Below, one piece after another: positions 1 through 6,408 of a stretch of 6,423 nucleotides of DNA. A program made the position numbers and the translations under genes. Position 1 is the stretch's first letter. Each line of letters opens with the position of its first letter. Below the pieces are notes generated by a model. The model saw nothing but the letters and a program-made list of their open reading frames with translations, was not told the origin of the DNA and did not search any database. Source of the DNA: an uncultured Methylobacteriaceae bacterium (GTDB taxonomy: Bacteria > Pseudomonadota > Alphaproteobacteria > Rhizobiales > Beijerinckiaceae); assembly GCA_937872715.1 (NCBI GenBank), contig CALMTJ010000457.1, positions 878 to 7,300 on the forward strand, in the 5' to 3' direction.

Positions 1-1364
1 TGCCCTTCAGGGTGTATCCCGCGAGCGAGGTCGTGGACGCGTTCCGGCTGATGCAGCAATCCGGTCATATCGGGAAGATCGTGATCCGCCCGGCGGCGGT
101 GCCGAACGCGGTCGAGACGGCCGCCGACTTCACCTTCGACCCGACCAGGACCCATCTCGTCACGGGCGGGTTCGGCGGGTTCGGCCTCGAGGCTGCCCGG
201 TGGCTGGCCGATCGCGGCGTCCGCCATCTCGTGCTGACGGGCCGGGCGGGCGCGGCGAGCCCGGAGGCGAAGGCGGTCGTGGCCGACCTCGCCGAGCGCG
301 GGGTGGCGGTCAAGGCGGTCGCCTGCGACGTGACGGACGAGCGTGCCGTCGCGGCCCTCCTCGACGACGTGCGGGCGACCATGCCGCCAATCTCCGGTAT
401 CATGCATGCCGCGATGGTGCTGGACGACGCCATGGTGGCGAACGTCACCGCCGAGCAGTTCGCGAACGTCCTCGTGCCGAAGGTGACGGGTGCGCGCCAT
501 CTGGACCGCCTCACCCGGGGGGATTCGCTCGACTATTTCGTGCTGTTCTCGTCCATCACCACCTTCGTCGGCAATCCGGGCCAAGCCGCCTACGTGGCGG
601 CGAACGGCTACCTCGAAGGGCTCGCGAAGGCGCGGCGCCGCCAGGGACTGCCGGCGCTTGCGCTCGCCTGGGGCGCCATCTCCGACGTGGGCGTGCTCGC
701 CCGCCAGAAGGGGCTGGCGGAAGCCTTGGCCAAGCGCGTCGGCGTCAAGGCGATGCCGGCCCGCGAGGCGCTGGACCTCATGGTCCAGGCGCTGTCCCGA
801 CCGGGCACGGAGCCGGACGACGCCGTGCTGGCTGTCGGCTCGCTCGACTGGTCGGCCGCGAAGCGGCTGCCTGCCCTGTCCTCGCCGACATTCGCGGCCC
901 TGGTGCGCGAGGGCGGCACCATCGAGACGAGCGAGCGCGAGACGATCGACCTGCGGGCGCTGGCCGCGTCGGGCGACCCGGAGGGCGTCCGCAAGCAGGT
1001 GATCGACGTCATCGTCGAGGAGATCGCGACCGTGCTCCGCGTCCCCAAGCAGGACATCAGCGTCGGTAAGAGACTGGGCGAGGTCGGCCTCGATTCGCTG
1101 ATGGCGATCGAGCTCGCGACCGCGCTCCAGGAGCGCTTCCAGCTCGGCGCGCCGCCGAGCGGCTCCGTCGCCACTCTCACGGTCACCGGCCTCGCCGAGC
1201 ACGTGATCACGACCGTGCACGCCGCGACGCCTGACGACGAGACGCGGGTGACCCAGGCGCTGCACGAGCGGCACGGGAGCGAGGCCGTCGACATGGACGC
1301 CGTGACCCCCGTGCTGGAGGCCGTCCAGAAGAAGGGCCGCGAGCTGAAGGGCCTTCTCCAATGA
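1..1364 (+). CDS. Type I polyketide synthase, C-terminal part (ER end - KR - ACP), 5' truncated
   Basis: This is the end of a modular or iterative type I PKS. The frame is open to the left edge from base 3. The first visible residues (PFRVYPASEVVDAFRLMQ, then GHIGKIVI) look like the end of an enoylreductase domain, so the GTG at 12 is an internal codon and not the start. Counting from that codon, a ketoreductase follows with the NADPH-binding motif TGGFGGFG (51-58), an LDD motif (137-139) typical of B-type KRs, and catalytic K157, S181, Y194 and N198 (YVAAN). All catalytic residues are present, so the KR should be active. An acyl carrier protein covers about 325-402, with the phosphopantetheine serine in GLDSLMAIEL (S362). 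There is no thioesterase. The protein ends in a charged, helix-prone tail (about 405-450). An ER-KR-ACP order implies a reducing PKS making a largely saturated chain. The downstream oxoamine synthase overlaps by 4 bp and probably offloads the product. The domain calls are firm; the product is unknown. Confidence 0.93.
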   Translation, partial: PFRVYPASEVVDAFRLMQQSGHIGKIVIRPAAVPNAVETAADFTFDPTRTHLVTGGFGGFGLEAARWLADRGVRHLVLTGRAGAASPEAKAVVADLAERGVAVKAVACDVTDERAVAALLDDVRATMPPISGIMHAAMVLDDAMVANVTAEQFANVLVPKVTGARHLDRLTRGDSLDYFVLFSSITTFVGNPGQAAYVAANGYLEGLAKARRRQGLPALALAWGAISDVGVLARQKGLAEALAKRVGVKAMPAREALDLMVQALSRPGTEPDDAVLAVGSLDWSAAKRLPALSSPTFAALVREGGTIETSERETIDLRALAASGDPEGVRKQVIDVIVEEIATVLRVPKQDISVGKRLGEVGLDSLMAIELATALQERFQLGAPPSGSVATLTVTGLAEHVITTVHAATPDDETRVTQALHERHGSEAVDMDAVTPVLEAVQKKGRELKGLLQ

Positions 1365-2728
1365 AGAGCGGAGGGTCGCGCCTTTCCGAGCAGGACCGCG
1401 AGGCGCTCCTCGCGCGCGTGAACCGCCGCAAGGCGAGCGCCCCGGCCACGCGGACCGCCCCGCCGGCGGTCGCGGTGCCGGCCTCCGCGACGGATTTCAC
1501 CACCCTGCCCGGCTACAAGGAGGTGCAGATGCAGCGCTCCTTCGCCGACATGCTCGGGATGGAGAACCCGTTCTTCCGCGTGCACGAGCGCCGCGCGGGG
1601 GCGGACACGCTGATCGGCAACCGCGTCCTGTCGAATTTTTCGTCCTACGATTACCTCGGCCTCAACACGCATCCGGAGGTCGGCGAGGCCGCCAAGGCGG
1701 CGATCGACCGCTACGGCACCTCGACCTCGGCGAGCCGTCTCGTCGCGGGCGAGCGCCCCGTTCATCGCGAGCTCGAACGGCTCCTGGCCGAGGTGTACGG
1801 CACCGAGGATTGCGTCGTCATGGTGAGCGGGCACGCCACCAATGTAGGCGTCATCGGCCAGATCATGGGTCCGAAGGACCTCATCATCCATGACGAGTTG
1901 ATCCACAACAGCGTGGTGGTCGGCGCCCAGCTTTCGGGCGCGCAGCGGCGCTCCTTCCCGCATAACGACCTCGCCGCGCTGGAGAGGCTGCTCCTCGGCG
2001 CGCGTCGCCAGTACGGCCGGGTGCTGATCGTCGTCGAAGGGCTCTACAGCATGGACGGCGACTTCCCGGATCTCGGGACGCTGGTCGACATGAAGAAGCG
2101 CTTCGGCGCCTGGCTGATGGTCGACGACGCGCACGGGCTCGGCGTCGTGGGACGGACGGGACGCGGGCTGGCCGAGCAGGCCGGGATCGACCCGACCGAG
2201 GTCGACATCTGGATGGGCACGCTGTCGAAGACGCTGTCGGGCGCCGGCGGCTACGTCGCCGGCTCGTCCGCCCTCGTGGATTACGTGAAGACGGCCGTCG
2301 GCGCCTTCGTGTTCAGCGTCGGGCTGTCCCCGCCTGTCGCGGCGGCCGCGCTCGCCGCGCTGAAGATCATGCTGCGCGAACCGGAGCGCGTCGAGCGTCT
2401 CCACCGGAACGGGCAGCGCTTCCTCCAGGCCGCGCGGCGGCACGGGCTCGATACGGGCACCAGCGCCGGGCTCGCCATAACGCCCGTGATCCTCGGCGAG
2501 TCGCTGAAGGCCGCCATGCTGTCCAACCGGTTGTCCGACCGGGGATTCAACGTCATGCCGATCCTGCATCCGGCCGTGCCGGAGCGGATGGCCCGGCTGC
2601 GCTTCTTCATCACCTCCGAGCATACGGACGAGCAGCTCGACGGGGCGGCCCGCGTTACGGCCGAGGAAATCGCGGGCCTCGCCGGCACGTCCGAGGTGCT
2701 AAGGTCCATGGCCCAGGCGCTCACCTAG
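1361..2728 (+). CDS. PLP-dependent alpha-oxoamine synthase (AONS/BioF/KBL family), PKS-associated
   Basis: This is a fold-type I PLP enzyme of 455 aa. The family condenses an acyl thioester with an amino acid, with loss of CO2, to give an alpha-amino ketone; examples are BioF, Kbl, serine palmitoyltransferase and HemA. Visible motifs are NFSSYDYLGL (92-101), GTSTSASRLVAG (119-130), SGHATN (156-161), a PLP-stacking histidine in IHNS (H182), VDDAHG with D255 binding the pyridine nitrogen and H258, and the Schiff-base lysine K290 in GTLSKTLSGAGGYVAG. The core starts near residue 50. The first 50 residues are an extension absent from BioF (about 384 aa): a short helix (LSEQDREALLARV) and then an Ala/Pro-rich linker, possibly a docking segment for the PKS. 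The ATG overlaps the PKS stop (ATGA), with GAAGGG 9 nt upstream, so the two are translationally coupled. The likely job is releasing the polyketide from the ACP. The amino acid substrate cannot be read from the sequence. A housekeeping role in biotin or threonine metabolism is less likely in this context. Confidence 0.93.
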   Translation: MKSGGSRLSEQDREALLARVNRRKASAPATRTAPPAVAVPASATDFTTLPGYKEVQMQRSFADMLGMENPFFRVHERRAGADTLIGNRVLSNFSSYDYLGLNTHPEVGEAAKAAIDRYGTSTSASRLVAGERPVHRELERLLAEVYGTEDCVVMVSGHATNVGVIGQIMGPKDLIIHDELIHNSVVVGAQLSGAQRRSFPHNDLAALERLLLGARRQYGRVLIVVEGLYSMDGDFPDLGTLVDMKKRFGAWLMVDDAHGLGVVGRTGRGLAEQAGIDPTEVDIWMGTLSKTLSGAGGYVAGSSALVDYVKTAVGAFVFSVGLSPPVAAAALAALKIMLREPERVERLHRNGQRFLQAARRHGLDTGTSAGLAITPVILGESLKAAMLSNRLSDRGFNVMPILHPAVPERMARLRFFITSEHTDEQLDGAARVTAEEIAGLAGTSEVLRSMAQALT

Positions 2729-4606
2729 GGCTGCAACTAACCTCCGGGAGTGGCGGTCCGTCCTGGCCAGGCTCGACCGTGTCGCGGCGGGGTCCCTCGC
2801 CTCCGCCGCGCGACGGAGACCGTCGAGCTGACGGGCGAGCCGCGCGACGTCGAGGGCCGGCGCGTCCGTCGCCTGCACGCCCGGGACGACCGTCGGCCGG
2901 AGCCGCTCGTCGCGGCTCTCCAGCCGCTCGGACAGCCGCTCCCCCGGCCGGAGCCCGGAGAACGTGATCGCGATCTCCCGGTCGGGCTCCATCCCGGCGA
3001 GGCGGATCATGCGGCGCGCGAGGTCCAGGATGCGGATCGGCTCGCCCATGTCGAGCACGTGGACGGGAGCGGCCTCCGGCGCCGCGCCGCCGAGGCTCGA
3101 CGCCATGAGGACGAGGCGCACCGCCTCCTCGACCGTCATGAAATAGCGCTCGACGTCCGGATGGGTGACGGTCACGGGACCTCCGGCCTCGATCTGTCCC
3201 CGAAAGAGCGGGATCACGGATCCGGACGAGCCCAGCACGTTGCCGAAGCGCACAACCACGAACCGCGTCCCCGCGCCCTCCCGGCGGGCGCGGAGGTCGC
3301 TCGCCGCCCAGACGAGCTCGCCGGCCCGCTTCGTCGCGCCCAGGATCGAGACCGGTTCCACGGCCTTGTCCGTCGAGATGAACACCGCGCAGGACGCCCC
3401 GCAGGCGAGGCAGGATTCCGCCACATGCGCCGTGCCGAGCGTGTTGGTGCGGGCGGCGGCGACCGGGTGCGCTTCCGCGATGTCGACATGCTTCAGCGCC
3501 GCCGCATGGAACACGACCTCCGGCCGGAACGCACCGAACGCGCGCGACACCTCCTCGGGATCGCGGATGTCGACGAGGCAGCGGGTGAGGCCGAGGTCGG
3601 GGCGGAGCTGGGCGAGGCGGCTTCCGACCTGCCACAGCGCCAGCTCCGAGATGTCGAGGAGAAGCTGTTCGGCCGCGCCGAGCGAGGCCGCCTGGCGGCA
3701 GAGCTCCGATCCGATCGTGCCGCCGGCCCCGGTCACGGCCACCCTCCGGCCCGAGAGGAGCGTGCGGACGGGCGCGAGGTCGAGCTCCCGGGCCGGCCGG
3801 CCGAGGAGGTCGTCGATCGATACCGGAGCGAGAGGCGGGGGCGAGGCCGCGTCAGGGAGATCGGCCAGCGGGTCGGAGGTGCGCAGCACGGCGAGGCCGT
3901 TCCGGCGGGCCGCGAGGACGAGGCCATCCACGGCGCCGGACCGCATCGCGCCGGCCGTGAGGACGAGGCGGGCCGGGCGGGCGCCGCGCAGCTCGGGCGC
4001 CGCGAGGGCCGCGTCGAGGTCGGAGAAGGCGCCGACCACCGGCACCTGCCCGATGCGCTGGCCGATCTCCCGCGCGCGGCCGGACAGGAGCCCGACCGGC
4101 TCGAGCGAGCGGATCCCGTCGCGCCTGAACCTTCCGATGAGGGCGTGGGCCTCCTCGTCCGTGCCGGCGATGAGCACCGGCAGTCGGTGGCGTCCGCGGA
4201 AGGCGCGGCGCTCGTCCCGCCTCGCCCGGTAGGCCCGGTAGGCGAGCCGGGGCGCGGCCAGGAGGCAGAGCTGCAGCGTGCCGTAGATGACCGGGACCGT
4301 CCGGGGCACGATCAGCGCGCCACGCGACAGGAAGTCGACGAGCACGAGAAAGAGCGCCGGAACCGTGACCGCGAGCGCGATACGCCCGACATCCGGGACG
4401 GAGGCGAACTTCCAGGGCGAGCGGTCGAGGCGGAAGGCCCAGTAGGACGCGAGCGCGACCGGAAGGGCGAGAGCGCAGGCGAAGAGGATCGGGCCCAGCC
4501 GGTCGAGGAACTCGGCCTGCCCCCAGCGCAGGAGGAAGCTCCCGACGAGGGCGAGCGCCGTCGCGAGCCCGTCATGCGCGAGAGCGAGGAGGCGGCGGGA
4601 CGTCAC
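2699..4606 (-). CDS. Membrane-anchored nucleotide-sugar 4,6-dehydratase (WbpM/CapD/PglF family)
   Basis: This is a 635-aa polysaccharide biosynthesis protein. Family members convert UDP-GlcNAc to the UDP-2-acetamido-2,6-dideoxy-4-keto sugar at the inner membrane. Four hydrophobic segments (about 11-27, 38-58, 73-92, 98-118) are followed by a CoA-binding-like domain (VLIAGTDEEA from 144), the linker VSIDDLLGRP (262-271), and a C-terminal extended SDR. The SDR has the NAD site TGAGGTIG (292-299), HAAALKHV (367-374), STDK (411-414), ILGATKR with K426, RFGNVLGS (453-460) and LRPGERLSERL (552-562). The length is normal for the family. Where the family usually has Met, in place of the SDR tyrosine, this protein has Leu (L422). 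The GTG start is chosen because it overlaps the upstream stop (GTGA), follows a GAGGG site, and puts the membrane segments at the N-terminus; the open frame further upstream is arginine/proline-rich nonsense. The TAG stop lies inside the convergent oxoamine synthase gene. UDP-GlcNAc as the substrate is inferred from the family. Confidence 0.92.
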   Translation of the reverse strand: MTSRRLLALAHDGLATALALVGSFLLRWGQAEFLDRLGPILFACALALPVALASYWAFRLDRSPWKFASVPDVGRIALAVTVPALFLVLVDFLSRGALIVPRTVPVIYGTLQLCLLAAPRLAYRAYRARRDERRAFRGRHRLPVLIAGTDEEAHALIGRFRRDGIRSLEPVGLLSGRAREIGQRIGQVPVVGAFSDLDAALAAPELRGARPARLVLTAGAMRSGAVDGLVLAARRNGLAVLRTSDPLADLPDAASPPPLAPVSIDDLLGRPARELDLAPVRTLLSGRRVAVTGAGGTIGSELCRQAASLGAAEQLLLDISELALWQVGSRLAQLRPDLGLTRCLVDIRDPEEVSRAFGAFRPEVVFHAAALKHVDIAEAHPVAAARTNTLGTAHVAESCLACGASCAVFISTDKAVEPVSILGATKRAGELVWAASDLRARREGAGTRFVVVRFGNVLGSSGSVIPLFRGQIEAGGPVTVTHPDVERYFMTVEEAVRLVLMASSLGGAAPEAAPVHVLDMGEPIRILDLARRMIRLAGMEPDREIAITFSGLRPGERLSERLESRDERLRPTVVPGVQATDAPALDVARLARQLDGLRRAAEARDPAATRSSLARTDRHSRRLVAALGERLGHGP

Positions 4607-5571
4607 CGCGCCCTCGCCCCGGCCGCCGCCATCCGGGCGAGCGACGCGCCCGTGTCGACGACGTCCCGCCAGCCGAAATCGCGCCGGAACGCGTCCGACG
4701 AGACATGGAGGTCGCCGAACAGTCGGCGGGCAAACGCTCCCTGCCCGGTCGCCGCGGCGACCTTGTTCATCAAGACCGGCGGCACCGGCAGGAGAGACGG
4801 CCTGCGACCCAGGCCCGCCCGGAGCGCCGCCACGATGGCGGCGGTCGAGACCGGGGCCGAGTCGCCGAGATTGTAGCTGCCCGAGGCGGGTTCCGGATGC
4901 CTGAGAACGGCGTGGAGGGCCGAGCACAGGTTGTCGATGGACAGGAGCGTGCGCCGGTTGTGGACGGCACCGAAAGGCAGCGGAAGGGGGAGGCGCGCCA
5001 GCCGAAGCAGCCGTCCGAGGTTGCCGCCGGCGCCCGGGCCGCAGACGAGGGGCGGCCGGAGGATTACCAGGTCCGGACGGCCGGGATCGTGGGCTGCCCG
5101 CAGCGCCGATTCGGCCGCCCATTTGGAACGCGCATAGACCGTCTCGGGCGCCGGAGGCGCGGCGTCGTCCAGCGGAGCGCCCGGCGGCGAACGGCTGCCC
5201 AGCACGGTGATGCTGCTCAGGAAGACGAAGCGCCTCACGCCCCCGTCCGCCGCCGCGGCGAAGAGGCGCTCGGTGCCGCGATGGTTGACCGCGTCGAACC
5301 GGGCCTCGTCCGCCGCCGTCGCGCGTTCCGGGGCGACGTGGACATGCGCGGCGAGATGGAGAACGTCGCTCGCGCCGCCCAGCGCCTCCCGCCAATCCGT
5401 GGCGGGGCCGAGATCACCGATGCGGACGACCCGCACGTCGCCCGCCGGCGGCGCGAAACCCGCGTTCCGAACGGCGAGCGTCAGCGGAAGGCCGGCGCGG
5501 GCCATGGCCGGGACGACGTGATGTCCGACGAAACCCGTCGCTCCGGTGATCAGCAGCCGCCCGCGTCCCAT
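4603..5571 (-). CDS. NAD-dependent epimerase/dehydratase, WbpV/WreQ-like 4-keto sugar reductase
   Basis: This is a 322-aa extended SDR acting on nucleotide sugars. It has the Rossmann motif GATGFVG (10-16), a catalytic serine in FLSSITVLGS (119/120), and the YxxxK pair Y146/K150 (YARSK). The stretch RPPLVCGPG (172-180) is typical of this class, as are LPLPFGAVHNRR (196-207) and LLSIDNLCSAL (209-219). The last two recall the WbpV/WreQ group found beside WbpM-type dehydratases. In that group the enzyme reduces the 4-keto-6-deoxy intermediate to UDP-QuiNAc; a UDP-glucose 4-epimerase-like role is the alternative. The ATG at 5571 is preceded by AAGGG at a 5-nt spacing. The gene is coupled to the downstream dehydratase by a GTGA overlap, which supports consecutive steps of one pathway. 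No lipid-linked sugar-1-phosphate transferase, often the third gene of such loci, is visible here. Family confidence is high; the exact reaction is inferred from the pairing. Confidence 0.87.
   Translation of the reverse strand: MGRGRLLITGATGFVGHHVVPAMARAGLPLTLAVRNAGFAPPAGDVRVVRIGDLGPATDWREALGGASDVLHLAAHVHVAPERATAADEARFDAVNHRGTERLFAAAADGGVRRFVFLSSITVLGSRSPPGAPLDDAAPPAPETVYARSKWAAESALRAAHDPGRPDLVILRPPLVCGPGAGGNLGRLLRLARLPLPLPFGAVHNRRTLLSIDNLCSALHAVLRHPEPASGSYNLGDSAPVSTAAIVAALRAGLGRRPSLLPVPPVLMNKVAAATGQGAFARRLFGDLHVSSDAFRRDFGWRDVVDTGASLARMAAAGARAR
4611..4615 (-). promoter_or_regulatory. Ribosome binding site GAGGG for the GTG-started dehydratase
   Basis: On the minus strand GAGGG lies 4 nt before the GTG at 4606, inside the last codons of the upstream reductase gene. 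Together with the GTGA stop/start overlap it supports GTG as the true start and suggests translational coupling. Confidence 0.6.
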
Positions 5572-5640
5572 GCGCGCCCTTAAAGGCGCTCCGGCGCCAT
5601 CTCAACCGGCCGGTTCACGCAGCGGCCGCCGCCCCCCTGC

Positions 5641-5720
5641 CGACATCCGCTCACCCCGGCGAAGGCCGGGGTCTCGACACGCCGGTGGGTGCCGGCCTCC
5701 GCCGGCATGGGCGGATGTCG
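5641..5720. repeat. Compound palindromic intergenic repeat (REP/MITE-like, three stems)
   Basis: The 191-bp gap between ssb and the reductase gene (5572-5762) contains a nested structure. Outer 10-bp arms CGACATCCGC (5641-5650) and GCGGATGTCG (5711-5720) are exact reverse complements. Inside are two hairpins: a 7-bp stem CCCCGGC/GCCGGGG (5654-5660 with 5665-5671, loop GAAG) and a 7-bp stem TGCCGGC/GCCGGCA (5690-5696 with 5701-5707, loop CTCC). The whole could fold as a three-way junction in RNA or a cruciform in DNA. The CCCCGGCGAAGGCCGGGG core resembles palindromic units I associate with alphaproteobacterial intergenic regions. There is no T-run on either side, so it is not a classical intrinsic terminator, though it could end or stabilise the ssb transcript. 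No other gene is evident in the gap. Confidence 0.8.
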
Positions 5721-5762
5721 AACGGCTCCCGCCTACCCCGAAGGTCGGCGGCCGGAGCCCGG

Positions 5763-6278
5763 CTAGAACGGGATGTCGTCGTCGAGGTCGCTGGAGAAGC
5801 CGCCGCGCGCTCCGCCGCCGCCGCCCGCCATGGCGGGCTTGCGCTCCATCGGTCCGGAGCGGCCGAAATCGGAGCCGCCGCGCGACACCTGGCCGGGCTC
5901 CTCGGGCACGTCCGAGCCGCCTCCGCCGCGGCTGTCCAGGATGGTCAGCTCGCCCCGGAAGCGCTGGAGGACGATCTCCGTCGTGTACTTCTCCTGTCCG
6001 GACTGGTCCTGCCATTTGCGGGTCTGGATCTGCCCTTCGATATAAACCTTCGAGCCCTTGCGCAGGTACTGCTCGGCGACCCGGCCGAGGTTCTCGTTGA
6101 AGATCACGACCGAGTGCCATTCGGTCTTCTCCTTGCGCTCGCCCGTGCTCTTGTCCTTCCAGGATTCGGACGTGGCGATGCGCAGATTCACAACCGGGTC
6201 GCCCGAGCCGAGGCGGCGCACCTCGGGATCGCGGCCGAGATTTCCGACGAGGATGACCTTGTTGACGCTGCCGGCCAT
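5763..6278 (-). CDS. ssb: Single-stranded DNA-binding protein
   Basis: SSB coats single-stranded DNA as a tetramer and recruits replication, recombination and repair proteins. The 171-aa length is normal for alphaproteobacteria. The N-terminal OB fold (about 4-113) begins NKVILVGNLGRDPEVR. It keeps the DNA-stacking aromatic residues at the same positions as E. coli SSB (W40, W54, F60) plus W89, and contains WHSVVIF (54-60), LRKGSKVYIEG (72-82) and an IQTRKWQD segment. A glycine-rich, disordered linker (about 116-160) follows, and then the acidic tip DLDDDIPF, the docking peptide for partner proteins. The ATG at 6278 is preceded by GAGG at a 7-nt spacing. Transcription probably starts near 6366 from a promoter embedded in two LexA boxes, so expression should rise after DNA damage. 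The downstream sugar genes lie beyond a palindromic repeat and are unlikely to belong to the same functional unit. Confidence 0.98.
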   Translation of the reverse strand: MAGSVNKVILVGNLGRDPEVRRLGSGDPVVNLRIATSESWKDKSTGERKEKTEWHSVVIFNENLGRVAEQYLRKGSKVYIEGQIQTRKWQDQSGQEKYTTEIVLQRFRGELTILDSRGGGGSDVPEEPGQVSRGGSDFGRSGPMERKPAMAGGGGGARGGFSSDLDDDIPF

Positions 6279-6372
6279 GGCTGGACCTCACTGAACGCGA
6301 TGGGAAGGTGTCCCGGATCGCCGCGCCCGCCGCAAGACCCGACGCGACCGCCACACAGGTGTTAGCTCTCCT

Positions 6373-6387
6373 GTTCTATCTTTGTTC
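6373..6387. promoter_or_regulatory. LexA (SOS) box, proximal to ssb
   Basis: The 15-mer GTTCTATCTTTGTTC fits the alphaproteobacterial LexA operator GTTC-N7-GTTC exactly. It covers the predicted -10 of ssb. Confidence 0.85.
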
Positions 6388-6401
6388 CGGACGAAACTCA
6401 A
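6373..6401 (-). promoter_or_regulatory. Predicted sigma-70-type promoter of ssb
   Basis: On the minus strand TTGAGT (-35, 6396-6401) is followed after exactly 17 nt by TAGAAC (-10, 6373-6378). Each hexamer matches 4 of 6 consensus positions. Transcription would start near 6366, giving a leader of about 88 nt before the ssb ATG. The -10 lies within one LexA box and the -35 lies between the two boxes, so bound LexA would block RNA polymerase. This is a prediction from sequence only. Confidence 0.6.
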
Positions 6402-6408
6402 CCGTCCG

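Noticed and set aside
12..14. GTG as the start of the PKS gene
   Set aside because: The frame is open to the left edge, and the residues before and after it continue an enoylreductase C-terminus, so this is an internal valine.
608..2623. 671-codon open frame on the minus strand under the PKS and oxoamine synthase genes
   Set aside because: It is antisense to two clearly recognisable enzymes, and its translation is rich in Arg/His/Glu/Gly with no domain. Long empty frames are expected at this GC content.
2694..2726. AGGTG/CACCT inverted repeat near the convergent stops as a bidirectional terminator
   Set aside because: Only five base pairs around a 23-nt loop and no T-run; too weak to call.
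2750..4876. 708-codon open frame on the plus strand across the dehydratase gene
   Set aside because: Low-complexity Arg/Glu/Gly/Ala translation with no motifs, opposite a well-conserved protein; a GC-driven shadow.
4607..5395. N-terminal extension of the dehydratase frame upstream to 5395
   Set aside because: These 263 codons encode Arg/Pro/Gly-rich sequence overlapping the reductase gene in another frame. The GTG at 4606 with its own binding site and the following membrane segments is the credible start.
5685..6365. Plus-strand open frames opposite ssb (226 and 184 codons in this area)
   Set aside because: Antisense to a textbook SSB, with no recognisable domain and a strongly biased composition.
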